A stretch of 64,000 nt of DNA, from positions 1-64,000 of the forward strand of contig NZ_FTMO01000011.1 in the NCBI RefSeq assembly GCF_900156025.1, in the 5' to 3' direction. The translations under genes and the position numbers were made by a program. The stretch comes from Allobosea sp. TND4EK4 (GTDB taxonomy: Bacteria; Pseudomonadota; Alphaproteobacteria; Rhizobiales; Beijerinckiaceae). Below, piece after piece: positions 44,288-55,076 of this stretch; position 1 is the first letter of the stretch; every line of letters begins with the position of its first letter. The notes beneath the pieces are model-generated. The model saw only the letters and a list, made by a program, of their open reading frames with translations. It had not been told where the DNA came from and made no database searches.

Positions 44288-45631
44288 TCAGACGGCCGGG
44301 CTGAAGCGGCGTGCGGTTTGGTCGAGATAGGCGTCGAAGGCAGAGGCCACCTTGCGCGCCATGAGCCGGCTTTCGTCGTGCATCCGCACCGAGGCGCCGC
44401 TCAGGGTGATCAGCCCTTCCTCCGCGAGAGGCTGCAATCGGCCGAAGGCGGATGACAGCGTTCCGGCGGCCACGCCATGGCGGGCGCAGATGGCGTCGAT
44501 ATCGACCTCCATGTCGCACATCAGCCGCTCGATCACTTCGGCGCGCAGCTTGTCCTCCGCGCTCAGCCGGTATCCCTTCGCCGTCGGCAGGGCGCCGGCC
44601 GCCAGGAATTCGCTGTAGCGGCCGATGACGGTGTCGTTCTGGACATAGCCCTGCGGCAGCCGCCCGATCGCGGAGGCGCCGAGCCCGATCAGGGTCTGGC
44701 AGGCATCCGTCGTATAGCCCTGGAAGTTGCGGTGCAGGCGGTTCTCGGCCTGGGCCTGTGCCATCGCGTCGCCGGGCCGGGCGAAATGGTCGAGGCCGAT
44801 GCGCCGGTAGCCGGCCGCGACGAGCCGCTCCGCGATCGCTTCCGCCTGCTCCTGCCGGGCCGCGCCGCCCGGCAACTCCTCGTCACGGATCCGGCGCTGG
44901 TGCTTCTTGAAGGCCGGGACATGGGCGTAGCCGAAGACGGAGATCCTGTCCGGCGCCAGCCCGAGGCACTGCTCCACCGTCTCGATGCAGGACGCCTCCG
45001 TCTGAAGCGGCAGGCCGTAGATCAGGTCGAAGCTGATCGAGGCGATGCCGGCCGAGCGCAGTCCCTCGACTACGGCGCCGGTCTGGTCGAGGCTCTGGAT
45101 GCGGTTGATCGCCTTCTGCACCGCAGGATCGAAGCTCTGGACGCCGAGGCTCGCGCGGTTGACGCCGCCTTCGGCAAGCGCCGCGATCATCGCCGTCGCC
45201 AGCCGGCGCGGATCGATCTCGACCGCGATCTCGGCGTCTCGCGCGATGGCGAAGCGGCCGCGAAGGTGCGCCATCAGCGCGGCGAAGTCGGCCGGCTCGA
45301 TGATCGTCGGCGTGCCGCCGCCGAAATGCAGGTGCCTGACAGGCAGGGATGCGGGCACGTTTGCCGCGACAAGATCGATCTCGGCATGCAGCGCCTTCAG
45401 ATAGGCCTCGATCGGCCCGTCACGCAGCGCGACCGTGGTGTGGCACCCGCAATACCAGCACATCGACCGGCAGAACGGCATATGCACATAGAGCGAGGTA
45501 TCAAGGTCCGGCGGCAGCTCGCCTAGCCAGGCGGCGTAGTCGTTCGCGCCGACGGACGCGCCGAAATGTGGCGCCGTGGGGTAGCTGGTGTAGCGGGGGA
45601 GCCGCTCGTCGCGATAAGGAGCCGGATGCAT
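44288..45631 (-). CDS. hemN: Oxygen-independent coproporphyrinogen III oxidase HemN
   Basis: 447 residues. Radical-SAM cluster motif CRSMCWYCGC in a proper HemN setting (YVHMPFCRSMCWYCGC), HFGGGTPTI, ASLGVQSFDPAVQKAINRIQS, FDLIYGLPLQT, and the HemN C-terminal domain with GLGASAIGRLPQGYVQN. It makes protoporphyrinogen IX precursor without O2, supplying haem for the cbb3 oxidase. An FNR box stands 64 bases upstream. The gene precedes fnrN in the same transcript. Confidence 0.95.
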   Translation of the reverse strand: MHPAPYRDERLPRYTSYPTAPHFGASVGANDYAAWLGELPPDLDTSLYVHMPFCRSMCWYCGCHTTVALRDGPIEAYLKALHAEIDLVAANVPASLPVRHLHFGGGTPTIIEPADFAALMAHLRGRFAIARDAEIAVEIDPRRLATAMIAALAEGGVNRASLGVQSFDPAVQKAINRIQSLDQTGAVVEGLRSAGIASISFDLIYGLPLQTEASCIETVEQCLGLAPDRISVFGYAHVPAFKKHQRRIRDEELPGGAARQEQAEAIAERLVAAGYRRIGLDHFARPGDAMAQAQAENRLHRNFQGYTTDACQTLIGLGASAIGRLPQGYVQNDTVIGRYSEFLAAGALPTAKGYRLSAEDKLRAEVIERLMCDMEVDIDAICARHGVAAGTLSSAFGRLQPLAEEGLITLSGASVRMHDESRLMARKVASAFDAYLDQTARRFSPAV

Positions 45632-45687
45632 GAGGTGCCGCTTCGGGAGTGATCTCCCGAGCGATACCGAAGTTCGCGGCCGCCGCT

Positions 45688-45701
45688 TTGATCTGGAACA
45701 A
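45688..45701. promoter_or_regulatory. FNR/FixK box ahead of hemN
   Basis: TTGAT-ctgg-AACAA, one mismatch from TTGAT-N4-ATCAA, centred about 64 bases before the hemN start. It suits activation of the hemN-fnrN transcript, making fnrN self-regulated. Confidence 0.75.
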
Positions 45702-45765
45702 CGAGCCGGCGCGTTTTTGCGGGCGTCTCCGCGGCCGGAACGGGCCGGCCGCGGGAGTTGGTCCC

Positions 45766-46644
45766 TCAGGCGCCGAAGCGCATCTCCGGCAGGCCCCTGA
45801 TGCCGAGATCGCGGATCGCGAACAGGCTGCCCCGCAGCACGCCGTCGCCGGGGAAGCGTGGCAAGGGCGGCTTCGCCATCGAGGTGACGAAGAGGATATC
45901 GAGGTTCGGTCCGCCGAACATCACGCTCGTCACCTTCTTGACCGGCATGTCGATGATACGATCGACGCTGCCGTCCGGCGCGTAGCGCACCAGTCGCCCG
46001 TCATAGACCAGCGCATTCCAGAGGAAGCCTTCGGCATCGACGGTCGAGCCGTCTGCCGCGCCGCCCTTCGACGTATCGACCTTGGCGAAGACCCGGCGGT
46101 TGGTCGCCGCCCCGGTCTCGATATCGTAGTCATAGGCCCAGATCTCGCCGGACCAGGTGTCCTGGAAATAGAAGGTACTGCCGTCCGGGCTCCAGCATGG
46201 GCCGTTGGAGCAGACGATGCCGGTGTCGAGCTTTGTCACCTTGAAATCGGTCGACAGGCTGTAGAGGGCGCCGTTGGCGCCTTCCTCCTGCGTGTCCATC
46301 GATCCGGCGACGAATCGCCCGCGCTTGTCGACCTTGCCGTCGTTCAGGCGATTGCTCGGCTGGTCGGGCTCCGGATCATGAATGGGCGTGACCTCGCCGC
46401 TCTTGAAGTCCAGCGCATGGAATCCGCGCTGCAGCGAGACGATGGCGCCTTGCCCGTCCTTGCGCAGCGCCATCGAGCCGATCTTCTGCGGCACGTCCCA
46501 GGCGCGCACCTCGCGCCCGTCGACGGTCGAGCGGAACACCCGGCCGTCGAAGGAATCGATCCAGTAGAGCCGCTCCTGCTCCGCGTCCCAGAGCGGGCCT
46601 TCGCCGAGCGTCGTCTTGACGTCGACCAGCACCTCGATGCGCAT
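45766..46644 (-). CDS. SMP-30/gluconolactonase-family lactonase
   Basis: 292 residues forming a six-bladed propeller. Metal-ligand regions: LGEGPLWDAEQERLYWID (Glu), VCSNGPCWSPDG (Asn) and GGAADGSTVDAEGFLWNALV (Asp), with RLNDGKVDKRGRF. The family hydrolyses sugar lactones to aldonates. Last gene of the sugar operon; in this context it would open the lactone made by the SDR. It lies 22 bases after the BKACE gene. Confidence 0.92.
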   Translation of the reverse strand: MRIEVLVDVKTTLGEGPLWDAEQERLYWIDSFDGRVFRSTVDGREVRAWDVPQKIGSMALRKDGQGAIVSLQRGFHALDFKSGEVTPIHDPEPDQPSNRLNDGKVDKRGRFVAGSMDTQEEGANGALYSLSTDFKVTKLDTGIVCSNGPCWSPDGSTFYFQDTWSGEIWAYDYDIETGAATNRRVFAKVDTSKGGAADGSTVDAEGFLWNALVYDGRLVRYAPDGSVDRIIDMPVKKVTSVMFGGPNLDILFVTSMAKPPLPRFPGDGVLRGSLFAIRDLGIRGLPEMRFGA

Positions 46645-46666
46645 ATCCGTCTCCCTGTGGGTGGTT

Positions 46667-47596
46667 TCAGAACGCGACCTTGTCGCCGCCCTTGAGCTCC
46701 AGCATCTCGCGGGCCTCGTCGGGCGTGGCGATCTCCAGCCCCAGCCCTTCCAGGATCAGCCGCACGCGGCGCACCTGATCCGCATTGGTCTCGGCGAGGC
46801 GGCCGGGTCCGAGCCACAGGCTGTCCTCCAGCCCGACGCGGACATGGCCGCCCTGGGCGGCTGCGATGGCCGCGATGTTCATCTGGTTGCGGCCGGCGCC
46901 CAGCACGGACCAGCGATATTGGTCGCCGAAGAGCCGGTCGGCCGTGCGCTTCATATGCGCGACGTCGTCGGGATGGTTCCCGATTCCGCCTTGCAGCCCG
47001 AACACGGTCTGGATGAACAGGGGCCCCTGCACCAGCCCGCGGTCGAGGAAGTATTTCAGGTTGTAGAGATGGGCGGTGTCGTAGCACTCGAATTCGAAGC
47101 GCGTCCCGCTGCCGGCGCAGGTGGTCAGGATGTGCTCGATCTGGCCGAAGGTGTTCCGGAAGATGATCTCCTTGTTGGCGAGATAGGTCCGCTCCCATTC
47201 ATGCTTCAGGTCCTTGAAGCGGTCGAGCATGCCGAATAGGCCAAAGTTCATCGAGCCGAGATTGAGCGAGGCCAGCTCCGGCTTGAAGGTCGCGGCGGGT
47301 CTCACCCGCTCCTCGATCGTCATGGTCGGGGCGCCGCCGGTGGTGATGTTGACCACGCAGTCGCTGCGCTGGCGGATGATCGGCAGGAAGCGGGCAAAGG
47401 CCTCCGGCGTCTGGTCCGGGGCGCCGGTCTGCGGATCGCGGGCATGGAGGTGGACGATCGCGGCGCCGGCTTCTGCCGCGCCGATCGCAGCGTCGGCGAT
47501 CTCCTCCGGCGTCACCGGCAGGTAGGGCGACATCGAGGGGGTATGGATCGCGCCGGTGACGGCGCAGGAGATGATGACCTTGCGGGCCTTTGCCAT
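46667..47596 (-). CDS. Beta-keto acid cleavage enzyme (BKACE, DUF849)
   Basis: 309 residues. Zn-binding AAIVHLHARDPQTG (HxH), NITTGGAPTMTIEERV, ASLNLGSMNF, RVGLEDSLWLGPG, and the TIM-barrel ends match BKACE. These enzymes join a beta-keto acid with acetyl-CoA to give a new CoA ester plus acetoacetate. Known substrates include 3-keto-5-aminohexanoate and dehydrocarnitine. Here a dehydrogenase of the 3-hydroxyacid type precedes it by 9 bases, so its substrate is likely the 3-keto form of a sugar acid. Confidence 0.93.
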   Translation of the reverse strand: MAKARKVIISCAVTGAIHTPSMSPYLPVTPEEIADAAIGAAEAGAAIVHLHARDPQTGAPDQTPEAFARFLPIIRQRSDCVVNITTGGAPTMTIEERVRPAATFKPELASLNLGSMNFGLFGMLDRFKDLKHEWERTYLANKEIIFRNTFGQIEHILTTCAGSGTRFEFECYDTAHLYNLKYFLDRGLVQGPLFIQTVFGLQGGIGNHPDDVAHMKRTADRLFGDQYRWSVLGAGRNQMNIAAIAAAQGGHVRVGLEDSLWLGPGRLAETNADQVRRVRLILEGLGLEIATPDEAREMLELKGGDKVAF

Positions 47597-47605
47597 GATG
47601 GGCTC

Positions 47606-48553
47606 CTATTCTCCGATGTCGCGCGCGGCGGCGCGCTTATGGGCGGCGAGCGCCATCAGGCGCCGGTCCCGCCAGACCTGGCGCTGGGCGAGATCTTCTC
47701 GCGGAAGGCGGGCGGTGCGCTGGTTTTCGACAGAATCCATCAGCGGCCCGGTCCACTCGGCGCGTCGGCCGGCGAGCTCTTCGGCGATGCCGCTGTAGAT
47801 GTGCTGGTAGCGCTGCGCATAGTCGCGGACGCCGCCGGGCGCATTGAGGTCGATCGTCTCGAAGGGGCCGATGAAGGACCAGCGCAGAGCCAGGCCCTCG
47901 CGGATGCCGATATCGACATCCTCGACGTCGGCGATGCCGTCCGCGACGAGCCGGAAGGCCTCGTCGAGCAGCGCGCCCTGCATGCGGTTCATGATGAAGC
48001 CGTCGATCTCGCGCTTCATCACGAGTGGCTGCTGGCCGCAGGCTCGCATGAAGGCGGCGGCCTTCTCGACGGTTTCGGGCGCCGTCCAGGGCGAGGGGCA
48101 GACTTCGACGGCGGGCACGAGATAGGGCGGGTTGATCGGGTGGCAGACGAGGCAGCGCGCGCGGCCTGCGACATGCTCCATGAAGCGCGAGGGCAGGATC
48201 GCGGAGGTCGAGCTGGCGATGACCGCTTCCGGCGGCGCCAGTCGGTCGAGATCGGCGAAGACCGCGCGCTTGCTCTCGACGATCTCCGCCGTGCTCTCCT
48301 GCACGTGAATCGCACCTGCAAGCGCTTCATCCAACGCCTCGACGGGCTTCAGCCGCGCCAGCACCTCGGCCGGCTCCTGGCTGTCGAGCAGGCCGTTTGC
48401 GGCCAGCTCCGGCAGCACGGAGGCGGCAAACTCGACAGCCGCATGCGGCGCCTGCCGGTCTCGGTCCCAGAGCCGGACCTCATGCCCGGCACGGGCGAAG
48501 CTGATCGCCCAGGAGCGACCGATCAGGCCCGATCCGACGATGCTCGTCCGCAT
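47606..48553 (-). CDS. 3-Hydroxyacyl-CoA dehydrogenase-family 3-hydroxyacid dehydrogenase (L-gulonate/carnitine dehydrogenase type)
   Basis: 315 residues. NAD-binding VGSGLIGRSWAISFARAGHEVRLWDRD, then STSAILPSRF, CHPINPPYLVPAVEV and REIDGFIMNRMQGALLDEA, the pattern of short members such as L-gulonate 3-dehydrogenase and L-carnitine dehydrogenase rather than fatty-acid enzymes. It would oxidise C3 of a sugar acid or a carnitine-like compound and hand the keto product to BKACE. The ATG shares one base with the SDR stop. Confidence 0.9.
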   Translation of the reverse strand: MRTSIVGSGLIGRSWAISFARAGHEVRLWDRDRQAPHAAVEFAASVLPELAANGLLDSQEPAEVLARLKPVEALDEALAGAIHVQESTAEIVESKRAVFADLDRLAPPEAVIASSTSAILPSRFMEHVAGRARCLVCHPINPPYLVPAVEVCPSPWTAPETVEKAAAFMRACGQQPLVMKREIDGFIMNRMQGALLDEAFRLVADGIADVEDVDIGIREGLALRWSFIGPFETIDLNAPGGVRDYAQRYQHIYSGIAEELAGRRAEWTGPLMDSVENQRTARLPREDLAQRQVWRDRRLMALAAHKRAAARDIGE

Positions 48554-49332
48554 CACAGCGACTCCAGATTGCCGTCGACGGGGAAGGACTGGCCGGAGAG
48601 GTTCTCGCCGGCCGGCGTCAGCAGGAAGAGCGTCATCGCCGCGACGTCCTCTGCCTCGGTCATGCGTCGCAGCGAGATGCGCTGGAGATATTGCTCGCGC
48701 ATCTCCTCGAAGGAGACGCCGACCTGCTCGGCCCGCGCGCGGATCACCCCGTCCATGCGCGGGCCCTTGATGATGCCGGGCAGGATCGCGTTGACGCGGA
48801 TATTGGAGGGGCCGAGCTCCTTGGCGAGCGACTGCGTGAGCCCGATGATGCCCCATTTCGCGGCCGAATAGGGTGTGCGGAAGGCATAGCCGAAACGCCC
48901 GGCCGAGGAGGACATGTTGACGATAGCCCCGCCGCCGGCGGCTTTCAGCATCGGCACCGCGAGCCGCGTGCAGAGGAACTGGCCGGTCAGGCAGATATCG
49001 ATGGTGCGGCGCCAATCAGCCGGGTCGATCTCGTCGACGCCGCCGGTCGGCCCGGCGATGCCGGCATTGTTGATCAGCGCATCGAGGCCGCCGAGTGCCT
49101 CCTTCGCATCGTCGAACAGGCGCGCCACGTCATCGTCATCGGCGACGTTGCAGCGGGTCGCGCCATGGCCGGGATAGGCGGCGCGAAAATCGGCGAGATG
49201 GCCTTCATCGATGTCGCAGATATGGACGCGTGCGCCGTTCTCGATCAGCAGATCGGCGATGGCGCGGCCGATGCCGGAGGCGCCGGCCGTGACGACGACG
49301 CGCAGGCCGGGCTTGAGCGCAAGTGCGGGCAT
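48553..49332 (-). CDS. Short-chain dehydrogenase/reductase (sugar dehydrogenase)
   Basis: 259 residues. Classical SDR: TAGASGIGRAIADLL, CDIDEGHLADF, INNAGIAG, NMSSSAGRFGYAFRTPYSAAK with catalytic Ser, Tyr and Lys, and PGIIKGPRMDG. Acidic residue after the glycine motif (ICDID) favours NAD. In the operon it is the likely first oxidation, sugar to lactone. It starts 14 bases after the permease gene. Confidence 0.92.
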   Translation of the reverse strand: MPALALKPGLRVVVTAGASGIGRAIADLLIENGARVHICDIDEGHLADFRAAYPGHGATRCNVADDDDVARLFDDAKEALGGLDALINNAGIAGPTGGVDEIDPADWRRTIDICLTGQFLCTRLAVPMLKAAGGGAIVNMSSSAGRFGYAFRTPYSAAKWGIIGLTQSLAKELGPSNIRVNAILPGIIKGPRMDGVIRARAEQVGVSFEEMREQYLQRISLRRMTEAEDVAAMTLFLLTPAGENLSGQSFPVDGNLESL

Positions 49333-49346
49333 CGTTTGTCGTCTCC

Positions 49347-51403
49347 TCAATGCGAGCGTTCGCGCAGCGCCACGACGGCGCCGAGCACCACCACGCCGTA
49401 AAGGATGGCGCGGGTGGCATAGGGCAGGGTGGTTCCGGCGAGCAGGGTCTGGAGCGCGGTGAGCAGCAGCACGCCGCCGAGCATGCCGAGATAGGAGCCG
49501 CGCCCGCCGGTGATGAGCGCGCCGCCGACCACCACGACCGCGATGGAGGGCAGCAGGTAGTCGTCGCCCATGCCGAGGCTCGCCTGCCCGGAGAAGCCGG
49601 AGAGCAGGATGCCGACCACCGCCGCGCAGAGGCCCGACAGCATGTAGACCTTGACCAGCGTCGCCTTGACCGGGACACCGGAGAGTTCCGCCGGCCGCTC
49701 GCCATTGCCGATGGCATAGACGCGCCGGCCGAAAACCGTGCGGCCGAGCAGGATCGCTGCGCCGGCAGCGAAGAGCGCGACGAAGGGCACGATGGGCGTG
49801 ACGCCGAAGACCTTCGCCGTCATCAGCCAGCGCAAGGCGGGGGAGGCAAAGCCGCTCGGTGTTCCGCCCGAATAGACCAGCGCCGCGCCCTGCAGGATGC
49901 CGTTCATCGCCAGCGTCATGACGATCGGCGAGAGTCCCAGCGCCACGATGCCGAGGCCGTTGACGAGACCGATCAGGGCGCCCACCGCCAGCACCGCCGG
50001 CACGGCATAGGCCAGCGCCGCATCCGAGCCGGAGAGCAGCCCGGCGCAGAGGATGCCGCACAGGCCGATCGTCCAGGGCAGGGAGAGGTCGAGCCCGCCG
50101 GTCAGGATCACCGCGCCCTGGCCGAGCGCGAGGATGGCGAGGAAGCAGCCCAGCACGACCAGCGAGTCGTAATAGGGCCAGGACAGGATGGTATTGCCGA
50201 GCACGAATTGGGTGACGACCAGCACGGCGACGAAGCAGAGATAGGCCGGCAGGCCATTGCGCAGCGCCTCCGCATGGCGGCGCCACCAGACCGGGCGTTC
50301 GACGGTCGGATCCGTCATCGGCAGGGCCACGCGCGCCGGCGGCAGGTCGAGCTGGCGCGGCAGCCGGCCGGCGCTGCGGGCGGCGGAGCGGGCGACCACC
50401 TGCCGTAACGTCCGCAACAGAACGGAATCGCGGGCGAGCGAGGAGGCAAGCACCGCCAGCACCAGGATCAGCCCCTCGACCACCGAGGAGTAGAAAGCCG
50501 GCACGTTGAGCACCAGCAGGATGTTGACGACGAGCATCAGCACATAGGCGCCGAAGATCGTGCCGACGATGCCGCCGCGCCCGCCGCCCAGCACCGTGCC
50601 GCCGAGCACCACCGCCGCGAACATCTGCAGCAGCATCGGGTTGCCGACCAGCGGGTCGCCCGAGCCGGTCTGCGCGCTGATGAAGACACCCGCCAGCCCG
50701 TAGAGCCCGCCGGCCAGCACGTAGGCGAAGAACTCGTGCAGCCGGACGCTGAGGCCGGCGGCGCGTGCCGCCTCCCGGTCGGAGCCAAGCGCCGGCAGGG
50801 CCTTGCCGAACAATGTGTTCTTGAGCGCGACCCAGAGCGCGATCAGAAGGGCGAGCAGCAGCACCGGCATCGGCAGCAGGCCCGGCACGGCATCGCCCGT
50901 CAGCGCCTGCGCGAAGCCGGATGGAATCTCGCCGCCGGGCTTGTCCATCACGAGGAGCGTGACGCCCTGAAGGATGAACATGGTGGCGAGCGTCACCACG
51001 ATCGGCTGCAGCCTCAGCCCGGCGATGAACAGCCCGTTGAAGGCGCCGGTCGCGGCGCCGATCCCGATGCCGAGCACGACCCACAGCGCGATCGAGCCCG
51101 GGCTGTCCTGCATCTGGCCGGCGAGCGAGACGTTGACCAGCGAGATCACGGCGGCGGCAGACAGGTCGAATCCGCCCGTCAGCACCACGATGGTCTGGCC
51201 GCTCGCGGCGATGGCGAGCGTTGCGCCGCCGGCGGCGAGCGTGCCGATTTCATAGTATCCGAGCGTGCCGCCGCTCAGCCAGCGCACGAGGCCGAGGCAG
51301 ATCAGGAAGACGCCGACCGCGATCAGCGGCCCGCGCAGCCGGTCCGGCCAGCTCCGGACGCGAGAGGATGGCGCGGTGCGAGGCGCGGTTGCGGCAAGGG
51401 CAT

Positions 51404-51407
<4 letters not shown>
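49347..51407 (-). CDS. Fused double sugar ABC permease (RbsC type)
   Basis: 686 residues, twice normal. Two complete BPD_transp_2 permeases lie in tandem: about 1-345 (AASGQTIVVLTGGFDLSAAAVISLVNVS, GLFIAGLRLQPIVVTLATMFILQG, VLGGTVLGGGRGGIVGTIFGAYVL) and about 370-686 (ALGQGAVILTGGLDLSLPWTIGLCG, GIVALGLSPIVMTLAMNGILQG, VVVVGGALITGGRGSYLGMLGG). The linker (RLPRQLDLPPARVALPMTDP and neighbours) is soluble. Sugar importers normally use two permease chains; here one polypeptide supplies both. ATG 51407 overlaps the ATPase stop by 4 bases. Confidence 0.93.
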
Positions 51408-53005
<1,598 letters not shown>

Positions 53006-53054
53006 TATCGGGGTAAGGAAGCCGGGCGGCCTGGTGGCCGCCCGGCCAAGGCCA

Positions 53055-54176
53055 TCAGTTCTCGGGCTGGCCGACCAGCGCCGCGTTCAGGCCGATCTCG
53101 GGGGTCTCGTTCGAGAAGATCGAGGCGAACCAGCCCGGGTTGGTGACGATCGACGGCTTGAAGGCGTTGCAGCCGGCCTTCATCTCCGCCCAGCTGCCTT
53201 CCTGGCAGAGCTTGATCGTCTCGTTGGTGACGACCGGCAGCGGCAGCACGGTCTTCTTCGCCACCTCCTTGCCTTCGAGCTTGGCGACGGCGAGCTTCAG
53301 CGCCAGCGCGCCGGAATAGGGCGGCGAGGCATAGGAGATGCGCGGCGCGGCCATCGGCTTGTAGGTGCCGTTGGCGCCCTCGACCTCGGTGCCCGTCGGC
53401 AGCATCTGCACGCGCCCGCCATTGGCGCCTTCGCCCGCGCAGGGCTTCAGCTTGTCTTCGGCGATGCCGGCCTCGATCTGCATCGTGTTGGCGGTGTAGC
53501 AGCCGACCTGCATCCACAGCCCGTCGATCTGGTCCCATTTGCGGGTGGCCAGGATCTTCGACAGCTCGGTGCGGGCGACGGCCTGGCTCCACATGCCGAC
53601 CGCCTCGTTGACGATCTTGATGTCGGGATGCTTGGCGAAGACCTCCTTGGCCGCCTTGGTCCGCAGCGTATCGACCGAGGTGCCCGGCACGCCGGTGATG
53701 GCGACGATGTTGCCCTTTCCGTTCAGCTTCTTGACCAGCCATTCGGCGGTGACGCGGCCGGCCTCCTCCTGGTCGATCGCGACGTTGTAGGCGCAGGGCT
53801 CGGTGATCTCGCCGTCATAGGCGATGACAGTCACCCCCTTTTCGCAGGCGTTCTTGACCGCGGAGTTGAGGGCCGTCGGCGAGATCGGGAAGACGATGAT
53901 CGCCTTGGCGCCGGCCTGGACCATGGCGTTGATCTGCTGAATCTGGCGCTGGGCGTTGGGGCCGGCAACCTGCACCTGCAGGTCGACCTTGTCGGCCATC
54001 GTCTTCGACGCGGCCATCGCCTTGATCATGTTGGCGGCTTCGCCCTGCCAATCGTTGCCGATGAAGCTCATCGACAGGAAGATCTTGTGCTTGGCTTGGG
54101 TCTGGGCGGTCGCGACGCCCGCTGTCGCCGACAAAGCTAGCGCGGCGGCTGCCGCGATGAGGTGCTTCTTCTTCAT
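53055..54176 (-). CDS. Periplasmic sugar-binding protein (RbsB type)
   Basis: 373 residues from ATG 54176; signal peptide MKKKHLIAAAAALALSATAG with cleavage after VATA or nearby. Family features: HKIFLSMSFIGNDWQGEAANMIKAM, AIIVFPISPTALNSAVKNACEKGVTVIAYD, NVAIDQEEAGRVTAEWL. Longer than RbsB by about 70 residues owing to a C-terminal section (PAPRISYASPPYSGALALKLAV region onward). It is first in the sugar operon; the ligand is unknown. Confidence 0.92.
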   Translation of the reverse strand: MKKKHLIAAAAALALSATAGVATAQTQAKHKIFLSMSFIGNDWQGEAANMIKAMAASKTMADKVDLQVQVAGPNAQRQIQQINAMVQAGAKAIIVFPISPTALNSAVKNACEKGVTVIAYDGEITEPCAYNVAIDQEEAGRVTAEWLVKKLNGKGNIVAITGVPGTSVDTLRTKAAKEVFAKHPDIKIVNEAVGMWSQAVARTELSKILATRKWDQIDGLWMQVGCYTANTMQIEAGIAEDKLKPCAGEGANGGRVQMLPTGTEVEGANGTYKPMAAPRISYASPPYSGALALKLAVAKLEGKEVAKKTVLPLPVVTNETIKLCQEGSWAEMKAGCNAFKPSIVTNPGWFASIFSNETPEIGLNAALVGQPEN

Positions 54177-54243
54177 GATGGACGTCCTCCCAGACGCTGC
54201 GCTGTTCAATCGGCAGGGCATCTCTGGCGATGCCTCATTATTT

Positions 54244-54256
54244 TGATCAAAGATCA
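54244..54256. promoter_or_regulatory. Candidate GntR operator
   Basis: TGAT-caaag-ATCA, an inverted repeat in the AT-rich gap between the binding-protein gene and the GntR gene. FadR-subfamily GntR proteins often bind such short repeats. Confidence 0.4.
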
Positions 54257-54343
54257 CAAATCAGATATCAAGGCAATGCCGATTTGAGTTCGATCCGGTC
54301 CTCGCTATGGTCCGGGCGAACGAACACCTTGGATTTCAAGACG

Positions 54344-55021
54344 ATGAGCCTCGTGCGCCCTCAGGAGCTGCCCTATTCGCCGATCTCCCGCGCGACCATC
54401 CAGGAGAACGTCTACGGCCGGATCCGGGAGATGATCCTGAATGGCGACATCGAGCCGGGTCGCACCGTGACCGTCAGCAGCCTGTCAGAGGCCTTCGGCG
54501 TCAGCGCCATGCCGGTGCGCGAGGCGATGCACCGGCTCGTCGCCGAAAAGGCACTGAAAGTTGTGGCGGGGCGCTCGGTCGGCATCCCGACGCTGAGTGC
54601 CGCGCGGCTGGAGGATCTCCGGCGGGTCCGGTGCGAGATCGAGGGCATGGCGACCGAATGGGCCGCGGCCGCGATCACGCCTGCGGATCTGCGCCATCTC
54701 GACGATCTGATCGCGATCATGGAGGCCGCCAAGGCGGTAAAGGACCGGGCTCGCTATGTCCCGGCAAACCGCGATTTCCACTTCACGATCTACAAGGCCG
54801 CGGGCTCGCCGGCGCTGATGGCGATCATCGAATCGCTCTGGCTGCAGATCGGCCCCTATATCAATCTGCTCAAGGAAACCGAGAACTGGTCGCGGGCCAA
54901 CGAGGACCACAAGGCAATCCGGGACGCCTTGCGCAGTGGGGATCGCCTGGCGGCGAAGGTGGCGCTGCAGGAGGACATCACCGAGGCGGCCAAGGCGTTG
55001 GAGAGCGTATTGAAGCGGTGA
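54344..55021 (+). CDS. GntR-family regulator (FadR/FCD subfamily)
   Basis: 225 residues. Winged helix-turn-helix: TIQENVYGRIREMILNGDIEPGRTVTVSSLSEAFGVSAMPVREAMHRLVAEKALK; FCD ligand domain with RRVRCEIEGMATEWAAAAI, NRDFHFTIYKAAGSPALMAIIESLW and EDHKAIRDAL (metal-binding Asp and His residues). ATG 54344. Divergent from the sugar operon, so it very likely controls it with a sugar acid or intermediate as effector. Confidence 0.9.
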   Translation: MSLVRPQELPYSPISRATIQENVYGRIREMILNGDIEPGRTVTVSSLSEAFGVSAMPVREAMHRLVAEKALKVVAGRSVGIPTLSAARLEDLRRVRCEIEGMATEWAAAAITPADLRHLDDLIAIMEAAKAVKDRARYVPANRDFHFTIYKAAGSPALMAIIESLWLQIGPYINLLKETENWSRANEDHKAIRDALRSGDRLAAKVALQEDITEAAKALESVLKR

Positions 55022-55076
55022 TAAGGCCTCTCGTTCCGGCCGCCCGTCGTCCTGCGTCGCTCCTTCGCCAACGCGA

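Noticed and set aside
45766-48553. Carnitine degradation operon (carnitine dehydrogenase plus BKACE)
   Set aside because: No thioesterase or betaine transporter is present, and the importer and lactonase are sugar-type; kept only as an alternative.
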